Part shown: piece after piece, positions 1-5,270 of the stretch
How positions within the stretch are numbered: position 1 is the stretch's first letter
Layout: every line of letters begins with the position of its first letter
Source: Conexivisphaera sp049976725
Lineage (GTDB): Archaea; Thermoproteota; Nitrososphaeria; Conexivisphaerales; Conexivisphaeraceae
Assembly: GCA_049976725.1 (NCBI GenBank)
Contig: JBMFHR010000046.1
Coordinates: 1 to 5,932 of the forward strand
DNA: 5,932 nucleotides
Reading direction: 5' to 3'
Notes under the pieces: model-generated
Database searches by the model: none
Told to the model about the DNA's origin: nothing
What the model saw: the letters and a program-made list of their open reading frames with translations, nothing else
Made by a program: the position numbers and the translations under genes

Positions 1-2
1 CG

Positions 3-152
3 CGCGGGTGGGCCAGCGCGGAGCGCGTGGCCCACGACAGGACGGAGGCGTTCGACGGCCGCCGTGGAGGGCGCCGGCGGAGCGGGATCCTGGGCTGGAT
101 GGTCCCGCTCGGCTGGGAGGCGATTGCGCGTGGGCGTGCGGCCCGAAGTTGA
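3..152 (+). CDS. C-terminal end of an unidentified protein, cut by left edge
   Basis: This frame is open from the left edge to a TGA at 150-152 and encodes about 49 residues. It has no start in the window. Its third codon positions are almost all G or C, as in the confirmed genes here, and clearly more so than in the other forward frames. The peptide begins with a charged stretch (ERVAHDRTEAFDGRRGGRRR) followed by a more hydrophobic end (SGILGWMVPLGWEAIARG). I do not recognise the family. A competing frame, 8-199, has an ATG-like start and no recognisable motif, and I judge it a shadow. The call rests on codon-position bias over only 50 codons, so it is tentative. Confidence 0.4.
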   Translation, partial: RGWASAERVAHDRTEAFDGRRGGRRRSGILGWMVPLGWEAIARGRAARS

Positions 153-168
153 CGGAGCCCCGCGCGCG

Positions 169-181
169 ACCAAGATTTAAG
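169..181 (+). promoter_or_regulatory. Archaeal TATA/BRE-like promoter of the HAD gene
   Basis: The AT-rich box GATTTAAG (174-181), preceded by ACCAA, stands alone in very GC-rich sequence. Its centre lies about 27 bases before the GTG at 205, which is the usual archaeal distance from TATA box to transcription start. That suggests a leaderless mRNA beginning at or next to the start codon. Confidence 0.6.
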
Positions 182-204
182 TTCGTGGGCGCGCGATAAA
201 CGGC

Positions 205-1350
205 GTGCTGAGGGAAGCGCATTCCGGCTACGTCGATTTCGGGACGTGGTCGGGCATAGCCGCCTACAGGGCTGACGCGCTGGAGGAGCTCAGGTCTGCC
301 GATTCGATAATACTCGACTGCGACGGCACCCTGGTCGACGTGAGGCGCAGCTATCCGGTAGCCGCCGTGGAGTCTGCCAGGTTCCTGGCGGTCGTGAGCG
401 GGCACCCGACGCCTCCCGCACCCGCGCTCTCGCAGCTCGTACCCACGCTCAAGGAATCCGGCCTCTTCAACAACGATTGGGACACAGCGCTCGCGCTCTA
501 CTTGGCGTGGGTGAAGCACGTGGAGGACGGGCGCCAGCTGGCCGAAGCCGCTCTCGAGCTGGCCTCGATCAGCGACCCGGCCGAGCTCTACGAGATGGGC
601 CGCGAGTTCTCGGGGAACCTGCTGGACGGCTGCCCGGGGCCTCCGCCGAGGTGCTACCTCTCATCCGTCTTCGATTCGATCTACTACGGGCTACGCCTCT
701 ACACGGAGCTGTATTCATCGCCTCCCCCAATACCGATTGATCACGGGCTGCTCGAGGACGAGTCCTCGATGGTGGGCGCAGTCGACCTGCGCGCGCTCGC
801 GGCCCGCTTCAACGGCTCCATCGGCGTCATCACCGGGCGCCCCAGGAGGGCCGTGCGCGGACCCCTGCTAGAGCTGCTGGGCCCCATGATGGCCGGGGGC
901 CGCGTGTTTTTCACGGAGGAGCTGGGAGTCCAGAAGCCCGATCCTCGCCCGCTCCTCGAGGCCGTCTCCAAGATGGGTTCAAGTAGCGTGATCTACGTGG
1001 GCGACTCCGCCGAGGACCTCCTAATGGTCGAACGCTCGGTGACGATGGGGCTGCGCGCGTCCTTCGTGGGCGTCTACGGCGCGGCGCTGGATCCCGGGAG
1101 GGCCTTCAGGTGGTTCGCCTCGCGCGGCGCGTCGGCCATAATACCGTCGCCCGGGACACTTCACCTGCTGCTCGATCGCCGATGGATCTCCAGAGCGCGA
1201 CCTCCCCCTCGGCTAGCTTCCTCAGGAACCGCTCACCCTGCTCGGCGTCCCAATCCATCCTCAGGTGCGCCAGCGCCAGGTCATCCCCTATCCTGTCCGA
1301 GATCTCCAGGAACGTCATCACGGACGCGTCCAGTATCAGCCCGGACCTGA
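205..1350 (+). CDS. HAD-superfamily (subfamily IA) phosphatase-like hydrolase
   Basis: This is a predicted cytosolic magnesium-dependent phosphohydrolase with all four HAD motifs. Motif I is LDCDGT (D38 nucleophile, D40 acid/base), motif II is VITGRP (T210), motif III is the lysine of QKPDP (K244), and motif IV is YVGDSAED (D267, D271, metal binding). The cap region between motifs I and II contains FNNDWD at 88-93. From memory this recalls the archaeal/cyanobacterial HAD-IA 'hypothetical protein 1' group, related to phosphoglycolate phosphatases; the substrate cannot be read from the sequence. The GTG start at 205 is supported by the TATA-like box 27 bases upstream, implying leaderless translation. 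The HAD fold should end near residue 323 (about 1175). The last roughly 57 residues are low-complexity P/S/R/A, have lost the GC-rich third position, and lie antisense to the next gene, so they are probably not natural protein. Confidence 0.85.
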   Translation: MLREAHSGYVDFGTWSGIAAYRADALEELRSADSIILDCDGTLVDVRRSYPVAAVESARFLAVVSGHPTPPAPALSQLVPTLKESGLFNNDWDTALALYLAWVKHVEDGRQLAEAALELASISDPAELYEMGREFSGNLLDGCPGPPPRCYLSSVFDSIYYGLRLYTELYSSPPPIPIDHGLLEDESSMVGAVDLRALAARFNGSIGVITGRPRRAVRGPLLELLGPMMAGGRVFFTEELGVQKPDPRPLLEAVSKMGSSSVIYVGDSAEDLLMVERSVTMGLRASFVGVYGAALDPGRAFRWFASRGASAIIPSPGTLHLLLDRRWISRARPPPRLASSGTAHPARRPNPSSGAPAPGHPLSCPRSPGTSSRTRPVSART

Positions 1351-1969
1351 TCAGGGCCTCGGCCTTCCTCCTGAAAACGTACCCCTCGACCTCCTCGTCA
1401 AGCTCCGAGTACAGGATCCTCCTGGTGGCCTCGACCGTTCTCCTGACGTGTGCCAGCTCGCCCGGGGGGCTCGGCGGCATGACCCCGAGCGCCCGCGCGC
1501 GCCTGACCAGGTGCGCGGGCCGCGGCACCCTGCCCGCCGCAGCCACTGCTGCCGCCATCAGGAGTGCGTGGGACTTCATTGCGTAGTATCCGGCCTCGGA
1601 GGGGTTGCTCGCCCGCAGTGCCCTGGCGGTGAACTCCGCCGCCTGAAGCAGGCGACGCCTGGCAACGTCCCTCAGCGCGTGGCTCCTCCTGCCGGTCCAG
1701 CCCGACTTCAGCGCCGCGGCCCTCATCCGGGGGTCCTCCACCACGATCATCGAGGGTATCTCCTCGCTCGGTGGCCGCTCCATGGGGATCACCCTGGCTA
1801 TGAAGCCCCCCTGCCTCCGGATCTCCTGCTCCCCATTCCCTGGGAAGAGCGCGACGTCCACGGGGCACCAGTCGGCCGGCGGCTCCTCCGACGCGCACCC
1901 TATTATCGCGATCGCCTCGTCGTCGCGTTCCCCCACGGCACGCCTGACCGCTGCCTCGAGGGAGCTCAT
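1106..1969 (-). CDS. Nucleotidyltransferase-like protein with helical C-terminal region
   Basis: The product is about 287 residues from the ATG at 1969 (an in-frame TTG at 1978 is the alternative). Residues 20-42 look like the entry to a nucleotidyltransferase fold: a hydrophobic strand, then GCASEE, then CPVDVALF. This resembles the usual G-S-x-D-x-D arrangement, but the first of the two acidic residues is apparently proline, so catalytic activity is doubtful. From about residue 95 the protein is mainly alpha-helical (for example SEAGYYAMKSHALLMAAAVA), reminiscent of HEPN domains that accompany such folds in archaea. ATG 1969 is preferred because a minus-strand TATA-like box (1994-2002) is centred about 28 bases upstream. 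The last 25-30 codons (below about 1185) lose the GC-rich third position and overlap the HAD gene. The family assignment is an inference from fold-like patterns only. Confidence 0.6.
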   Translation of the reverse strand: MSSLEAAVRRAVGERDDEAIAIIGCASEEPPADWCPVDVALFPGNGEQEIRRQGGFIARVIPMERPPSEEIPSMIVVEDPRMRAAALKSGWTGRRSHALRDVARRRLLQAAEFTARALRASNPSEAGYYAMKSHALLMAAAVAAAGRVPRPAHLVRRARALGVMPPSPPGELAHVRRTVEATRRILYSELDEEVEGYVFRRKAEALIRSGLILDASVMTFLEISDRIGDDLALAHLRMDWDAEQGERFLRKLAEGEVALWRSIGDRAAGEVSRATVLWPTRRARRTT

Positions 1970-1975
1970 CTTCAA

Positions 1976-1988
1976 CAAAGTTTAAATA
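1976..1988 (+). promoter_or_regulatory. BRE/TATA promoter of the TFB gene
   Basis: CAAAG followed directly by TTTAAATA (1981-1988) matches the archaeal BRE plus TATA pattern. The predicted transcription start is near 2011, giving a leader of about 30 bases that contains a ribosome binding site. A second box, TATAAAAT at 2016-2023, would start transcription almost at the start codon. It is the less likely promoter because the bases before it (TTGGG) are a poor BRE. Confidence 0.6.
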
Positions 1989-1993
1989 CCAGT

Positions 1994-2002
1994 CTTATAT
2001 CT
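1994..2002 (-). promoter_or_regulatory. TATA-like box for the divergent nucleotidyltransferase-like gene
   Basis: Read on the minus strand the sequence is AGATATAAG. Its centre is about 28 bases before the ATG at 1969, predicting a leaderless or nearly leaderless transcript. It lies just downstream of the TFB TATA box, so the two divergent promoters interleave and could compete for TBP/TFB binding. Confidence 0.45.
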
Positions 2003-2028
2003 ATGACTACTTGGGTATAAAATCGTTT

Positions 2029-2034
2029 GAGGTG
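2029..2034 (+). promoter_or_regulatory. Shine-Dalgarno site of the TFB gene
   Basis: GAGGTG lies seven bases before the TTG at 2042 and decides that start. It indicates leadered translation, unlike the leaderless arrangement suggested for several neighbours. Confidence 0.6.
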
Positions 2035-2041
2035 TTAATAG

Positions 2042-3025
2042 TTGGTCTACGGGCCAAGTTTCGTGGAGTACGAGCCTGGGTCCAAGTGCCCCAGGTGCGG
2101 CAAGGGAACCCTGATCCTGGATCCCAACACCGGGGAGCTGACGTGCTCCAACTGCGGCTTCGTGGTCAGGGAGAGGATAGAGGACCCCGGGCAGGAGTGG
2201 CGCGCCTTCAGCAAGGAGGAGAAGGAGGACAGGAGCCGCGCCGGCGTCCCGCTCTCGCTGGCGATGCACGACATGGGGCTCGCGACCGTAATAGGCCCCA
2301 GGGACAAGGACGCGAGCGGGAAGCCGCTCGAGGCGCCCGTGAGGAGCATGATGCAGAGGCTGAGGACCTGGAACAGCAGGAGCCAGGTCCACGAGCCCGT
2401 GGACAGGAACCTGAGGCAGGCCTTCAACGAGCTGGACACGCTGGCCGACAAGCTCAGCGTCTCCCAGGCGATAGTCGAGAGGGCAGCCTACATCTACAGG
2501 AAGGCCCTCGAGAAGGGTCTCGTGAGGGGGAGGAGCATAAGCGGGCTGATCGCGGCCTCGCTCTACGCCGCGTGCAGGGCCCTCGAGACCCCGAGGACCC
2601 TCAAGGACATAGCGGAGGTCAGCGGCCTTAAGAAGAAGGACATAGCCAGGTGCTACAGGCTCCTGGTCCGCGAGCTTGACCTCAGGATGCCGATAGCCGA
2701 TCCCGTGAAGTCCGTGAGCAGGATCGCGAGTAAGGCCGGGCTCAGCGAGAGGGTCCAGAGGAGGGCCATCGAGCTGCTGAGGAAGGCTTCGGACATCAGG
2801 ATCTCTGCCGGGAAGGATCCCATGGGGATGGCCGCCGCCGCGCTCTACATAGCCTGCGTGCTGGAGGGCGAGAACAAGACCCAGAAGGAGATCGCGGAGG
2901 CCGCCGGCGTGACCGAGGTCACGATAAGGAACCGCTACAAGGGACTCAAGGCTGCGCTCGGCCTCGAGGAGGCCCTGGCGGTCGCGGAGGCCAAGAGGCT
3001 GAAGGCCAAGGAGGAGGCCAGCTGA
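2042..3025 (+). CDS. tfb: Transcription initiation factor B (TFB, archaeal TFIIB)
   Basis: TFB binds the TBP-DNA complex and the BRE element and recruits RNA polymerase to archaeal promoters. The 327-residue protein has the full architecture. An N-terminal zinc ribbon uses C16, C19, C35 and C38 (CPRCG ... CSNCG). The B-reader/linker region follows, with DPGQEWRAF at 48-56 and a conserved charged segment to about residue 95. Two cyclin-like repeats lie at about 125-213 and 219-307. The recognition helix of the second repeat is visible in GVTEVTIRNRYKGL. A lysine/glutamate-rich tail closes the protein, which is slightly longer than the usual 300-315 residues. The TTG start is supported by GAGGTG seven bases upstream and puts the first cysteine at residue 16, as expected. 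Its stop lies only 12 bases from that of the convergent small frame, with no obvious oligo-T terminator between. Archaea often carry several TFB paralogues, and which one this is cannot be told here. Confidence 0.97.
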   Translation: MVYGPSFVEYEPGSKCPRCGKGTLILDPNTGELTCSNCGFVVRERIEDPGQEWRAFSKEEKEDRSRAGVPLSLAMHDMGLATVIGPRDKDASGKPLEAPVRSMMQRLRTWNSRSQVHEPVDRNLRQAFNELDTLADKLSVSQAIVERAAYIYRKALEKGLVRGRSISGLIAASLYAACRALETPRTLKDIAEVSGLKKKDIARCYRLLVRELDLRMPIADPVKSVSRIASKAGLSERVQRRAIELLRKASDIRISAGKDPMGMAAAALYIACVLEGENKTQKEIAEAAGVTEVTIRNRYKGLKAALGLEEALAVAEAKRLKAKEEAS

Positions 3026-3037
3026 GTCCTCGACGAT

Positions 3038-3265
3038 TCAGGAGCCCAGCTCATCCTTTATTTCGTCCAGCATCCCCAGCAGGAGGTCCGGATCCCCGCC
3101 CTCCCTGAGGAGCCCCGCGAGTTCCTCGAGCGCTGGATACGCGCGATCCAACCACTCCAGGTCTTTCCCCCTCGAGTAGACGATCCTGTATATCTCGAGC
3201 AGCTTCAGCTTCACGTGCCCGTATTCCTTCCTCCTCAGCTCGCGGCTCGCTATCATCGAGGCCAC
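3038..3265 (-). CDS. Small helical protein of unknown function, probably 5'-incomplete as called
   Basis: From the first usable start, GTG at 3265, this encodes 75 residues that are almost entirely alpha-helical and charged (for example YGHVKLKLLEIYRIVYSRG, then LEELAGLLREGG and MLDEIKDELGS). There are no cysteines, no membrane segment and no family I recognise. The frame stays open upstream to a TAA at 3386-3388. The extra 40 codons look just as coding (GRKLTRVERLFIRSGEATG is in this frame, GC-rich at third positions) but contain no ATG, GTG or TTG. That stretch overlaps the end of the deaminase-like gene, whose own frame loses coding signature there. The simplest reading is that this frame is the C-terminal continuation of the deaminase-like gene after a +1 frame change. 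Alternatives are a separate gene with a non-standard start, or a sequencing error. Confidence 0.55.
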   Translation of the reverse strand: MASMIASRELRRKEYGHVKLKLLEIYRIVYSRGKDLEWLDRAYPALEELAGLLREGGDPDLLLGMLDEIKDELGS

Positions 3266-3311
3266 GAGGCTAAGGACCCTCCGACGGTACAGCCGCGCCG
3301 CACCTGTGGCC

Positions 3312-3902
3312 TCACCGGACCTTATGAAGAGCCTCTCGACGCGCGTGAGCTTCCTGCCGGTCAGCTCGGATCTCCTCCACAGACCTTATCCGTCCCGCCG
3401 CCAGCTCCTTGAGGGTCCGGAGGTTCATCACGCCCGAGAGCTCCCTCTCTATCAACTTCAGGTACAGCTCCACCTCCATGTCGTCCATGAACTGGAACGT
3501 GTACCTTCCCTGGTAAGGCCTCGGGGGTCCCTCCCTCCGCATGAGCTCGAAGTGCATGAACGGCTCCCCCCTCCTGACGGTCACGGTGTCGCGTTCGTTG
3601 TTCAGGTTGACCACCTCCAGGGCGAGCCTCCCAACGAAACCGCTGTGGACCTTGGCTGCATTGAGGAACGAGAGCCCCAGCCTCCCGAACCTGCTCTTGG
3701 CGGTCAGGTGGGCCACGTAGTCCGGCGGCACGAAGACTATCTCGTGTGAGACCAGGTTCCTGTGCTCGAGATACCTTATCTCCACGTCGTCCTTCACGGT
3801 GAGCACATAGCCGTCGCCGTCCATGAGCTCCGCGTTGAACGGGTGTATGATCATGTAGCGCTCGTTTAGCTTGATGAACTCATCGTGCCCGATCACGCAC
3901 AC
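3312..3902 (-). CDS. dCTP deaminase / dUTPase-fold protein, divergent
   Basis: The fold is that of trimeric dCTP deaminases and dUTPases, which supply dUMP and keep uracil out of DNA. Family-like segments appear in order: an N-terminal start resembling deaminase openings (VIGHDEFIKL), VPPDYVAHLTAKSRFGRLGL (59-78, with the substrate-loop S70-R71), HSGFVGRLALEVVN (86-99, with E96 at the catalytic glutamate position), VRRGEPFMHFEL (109-120) and the C-terminal PYQGRYTFQ (129-137). Two usual signatures are altered: the acidic residue before GF is H86, and the glutamine after the conserved glycine turn is absent. Enzymatic activity is therefore uncertain. Two starts are possible. GTG 3902 lies about 26 bases below a TATA-like box, while GTG 3896 has GGAG seven bases upstream and fits the family's N-terminus better. 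The last 18-20 codons (below about 3368) lose the GC-rich third position. It lies about 47 bases downstream of the SUI1 stop. Confidence 0.8.
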   Translation of the reverse strand: MCVIGHDEFIKLNERYMIIHPFNAELMDGDGYVLTVKDDVEIRYLEHRNLVSHEIVFVPPDYVAHLTAKSRFGRLGLSFLNAAKVHSGFVGRLALEVVNLNNERDTVTVRRGEPFMHFELMRREGPPRPYQGRYTFQFMDDMEVELYLKLIERELSGVMNLRTLKELAAGRIRSVEEIRADRQEAHARREALHKVR

Positions 3903-3924
3903 GCTCCGAAGTCCCCCGGGGGCG

Positions 3925-3933
3925 TAGATATCC
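3925..3933 (-). promoter_or_regulatory. Possible TATA-like box before the deaminase-like gene
   Basis: On the minus strand GCAAA precedes GGATATCTA in the short gap after the SUI1 gene. Its centre is about 26 bases from the GTG at 3902. It could give the deaminase-like gene its own leaderless transcript, although co-transcription with SUI1 is equally possible. The box is weak. Confidence 0.3.
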
Positions 3934-3949
3934 TTTGCCTCCGTAATCC

Positions 3950-4261
3950 TCAGTAGACCTCGATCGAGTCCTCCTTAAAGCCCAGCTCGATCAATATGCC
4001 CTTGATCTTGTCCCGATGGTCTCCCTGCAGCATGATCGCGTCGTTCTTCACGGTGCCGCCGCACGCGAGCTTCTTCTTGAGCTGCTTGGACAGATCGTAG
4101 ACATCCAGCTCCTTGCCGTCCAACCCCTCTATCACGGTCATTGGCTTCCCGTAACGCTTCGTCTCGAGCTTCACCACAATCTTGGAATGTTCCTTCTCGA
4201 GCTCCCCACAGACGCAGAGATCCTTCGGGAGTCCGCAAACCGGACATATTTCCTGGGACAC
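3950..4261 (-). CDS. Archaeal translation initiation factor SUI1/eIF1 homologue (aIF1)
   Basis: This factor binds the small ribosomal subunit and helps start-codon selection. From GTG 4261 it is 103 residues long, the normal size. The N-terminus has four cysteines, C6, C9, C16 and C18 (CPVCGLPKDLCVC), a zinc-knuckle-like motif seen in many archaeal members. The SUI1 fold follows, with conserved YGKPMTVIEGLDG (37-49), KKKLACGGTVKND (62-74) and LQGDHRDKIKGIL (78-90), and it ends in GFKEDSIEVY. An upstream in-frame GTG at 4285 would add eight residues. However, a TATA-like box at 4289-4299 would put the transcript start near 4268, inside that longer version, and the family usually begins just before the first cysteine. 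I therefore prefer 4261. The gene heads a minus-strand cluster with the deaminase-like gene. Confidence 0.92.
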   Translation of the reverse strand: MSQEICPVCGLPKDLCVCGELEKEHSKIVVKLETKRYGKPMTVIEGLDGKELDVYDLSKQLKKKLACGGTVKNDAIMLQGDHRDKIKGILIELGFKEDSIEVY

Positions 4262-4288
4262 CGTTCGCAGTGGCTTTCCCGGCACTCC

Positions 4289-4299
4289 TTTTTAAATCT
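4289..4299 (-). promoter_or_regulatory. TATA-like promoter of the SUI1 gene
   Basis: On the minus strand the sequence reads AGATTTAAAAA in a GC-rich background. Its centre near 4294 predicts transcription from about 4268, a few bases before the preferred GTG at 4261. This bears directly on the choice of start. Confidence 0.5.
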
Positions 4300-4332
4300 A
4301 TCTCGGCGGCCCTCGGGCGATAGATCTAACGC

Positions 4333-4338
4333 TTATAT
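4333..4338 (+). promoter_or_regulatory. TATA-like promoter of the membrane-protein gene
   Basis: TTATAT within GCTTATATTC is centred 26-27 bases before the TTG at 4362. That spacing supports leaderless translation from this unusual start codon. The box is nearly symmetric and could also serve the divergent SUI1 gene, giving it a longer leader. Confidence 0.55.
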
Positions 4339-4361
4339 TCCAACGCGACGGTCCACACACG

Positions 4362-4943
4362 TTGCAGGCGCTGCTGCTCGCCCTGGTGCTGCTGGAGCTC
4401 GCGATTACCGCGGCCTTGGCAATCCTCTCTACTAGGGCGGCCCTGATCGTGAGCTCCAGGACGCTGAGGCTGCTCGCCGCGTCGTTCGACCTCCTGGCCC
4501 TCAGCTCGGCGATGAAGCTTGTCTGGCTGGCCCTCAGCTCGGACCTGGCTCTGGCCCTCAGCTCGGCCACAATGGCCGCCTCGTTCCTGGCCCTGGCTAT
4601 CTCGCACGTCTACTCCGTATCGCCGGATGCTGGCCTCCGGCGCCTCGAGGCGCTCCTCCTGCCAGCTCCCCTATTCGCGGCGTACACGTTGGCCAAGGGC
4701 GTCTCGCTGTACCTGGTCCTGTACGCCGCGGTCGAGACGACGATATTCTACGCTGAGATGAGGTACAGGGCCAGCCTGCTGACCGCCGCTGGTCTGTACG
4801 CGCTTTTCGCGTCGCTGCTCCTGGGCTTCACGACGGTCGGGATACTGGAGCCCCAGCTCGTCGAGTCAGTCCAGGTGGTCGGGTTCGCGCTCCTGCTCTC
4901 TTCCGGCGCATACTCCTTCGGGGCCGTGGGGGGAGGTGGATGA
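4362..4943 (+). CDS. Integral membrane protein, about six transmembrane segments, unknown function
   Basis: The 193-residue product is strongly hydrophobic and rich in leucine and alanine. Likely membrane segments lie at about 3-23, 35-57, 61-84, 98-128, 138-160 and 168-189, with short loops and few charged residues (the longest charged loop is around GLRRLEA, 91-97, and AEMRYR, 131-136). It has no cleavable signal peptide and no recognised transporter or enzyme motif. The TTG start is supported by a TATA-like box 26-27 bases upstream and by membrane segment 1 beginning immediately. Three exact 16-base repeats in the gene encode LALSS-type stretches in segments 2 and 3. The 3' end overlaps the winged-helix gene by four bases (ATGA), so the two are translationally coupled. 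I infer a sensory or signalling role from that pairing only. The family is not recognised. Confidence 0.75.
   Translation: MQALLLALVLLELAITAALAILSTRAALIVSSRTLRLLAASFDLLALSSAMKLVWLALSSDLALALSSATMAASFLALAISHVYSVSPDAGLRRLEALLLPAPLFAAYTLAKGVSLYLVLYAAVETTIFYAEMRYRASLLTAAGLYALFASLLLGFTTVGILEPQLVESVQVVGFALLLSSGAYSFGAVGGGG
4494..4566 (+). repeat. Three exact 16-base direct repeats inside the membrane-protein gene
   Basis: CTGGCCCTCAGCTCGG occurs at 4494-4509, 4527-4542 and 4551-4566. The steps of 33 and 24 bases keep the reading frame, and each copy encodes LALSS. Identical codons in all three copies suggest a recent internal duplication or gene conversion rather than composition alone, though leucine-rich membrane segments do tend to repeat. 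Confidence 0.7.
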
Positions 4944-5227
4944 GCGGGTACCGGAGCCGCGTCCGCCTCTACGCCGACGTCCTGAGGGCGGTCAGGGACG
5001 GGATGGGCGAGGACGGCTACGCCCGCGTGTCGACGATCCTGAGGAGGGCCAACACATCCTACGCCAAGCTCTCGGAGATGCTGGACGAACTCCTCAGGAG
5101 CAGCATGATCGAGGCCGTGGAGGTCGACGGCGGGAGGGGCTATCGCCTCACTGCCGTGGGCCTCAAGTTCCTGGAGGAGTACGAGCGCCTCGAGCGCTTC
5201 GCGAAGGCGTACGGCCTGAGGCTCTGA
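4940..5227 (+). CDS. Winged helix-turn-helix transcriptional regulator (HTH_45-like)
   Basis: This 95-residue cytoplasmic DNA-binding protein has a winged-helix layout: helix 1 at about 6-21 (SRVRLYADVLRAVRDG), helix 2 at 28-36 (ARVSTILRR), the presumed recognition helix at 39-54 (TSYAKLSEMLDELLRS), a beta wing at 58-71 (with GGRGYRLT), and a C-terminal helix at 72-92 that may mediate dimerisation. The pattern 'N-x-S-Y-x-x-L, short wing, Y-x-L-T-x-x-G' is typical of small archaeal regulators of the HTH_45/COG3432 type; that assignment is from memory. GGAGGTG at 4932-4938 lies almost directly against the ATG, and the ATG overlaps the stop of the membrane-protein gene, so translation is probably coupled. 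The target is unknown. Control of its own operon through the membrane partner is an inference. Confidence 0.85.
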   Translation: MSGYRSRVRLYADVLRAVRDGMGEDGYARVSTILRRANTSYAKLSEMLDELLRSSMIEAVEVDGGRGYRLTAVGLKFLEEYERLERFAKAYGLRL

Positions 5228-5234
5228 GAGCCCT

Positions 5235-5246
5235 GCAAAGCTTAAC
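5235..5246 (+). promoter_or_regulatory. BRE/TATA-like element before the cysteine-cluster gene
   Basis: GCAAAG followed by CTTAAC lies just after the winged-helix stop. Its centre is about 27 bases before the GTG at 5271, which points to a separate transcript and to that start. The box is weaker than a canonical TATA. Confidence 0.35.
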
Positions 5247-5270
5247 GTGTGTCTGGGGGAGCCGGCGGGC

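Noticed and set aside
8..199. A 63-codon plus-strand frame near the left edge
   Set aside because: It has no motif, has a poorer third-position bias than the frame at 3-152, and runs through the promoter of the HAD gene.
1265..2020. A 251-codon plus-strand frame opposite the nucleotidyltransferase-like gene
   Set aside because: It is proline/arginine-rich with no domain pattern and lies antisense to a frame with coherent helices; long antisense frames are expected at this GC content.
2011..2631. A 206-codon plus-strand frame over the first half of TFB
   Set aside because: TFB is certain in the other frame; this one is a Q/G/R-rich shadow.
3026..3037. Possible terminator between the convergent TFB and small-gene stops
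   Set aside because: There are only 12 bases, with no oligo-T run and no convincing hairpin.
4016..4435. Plus-strand frame opposite SUI1 that continues into the membrane gene's start region
   Set aside because: It is antisense to the conserved SUI1 motifs and contains the divergent promoters.
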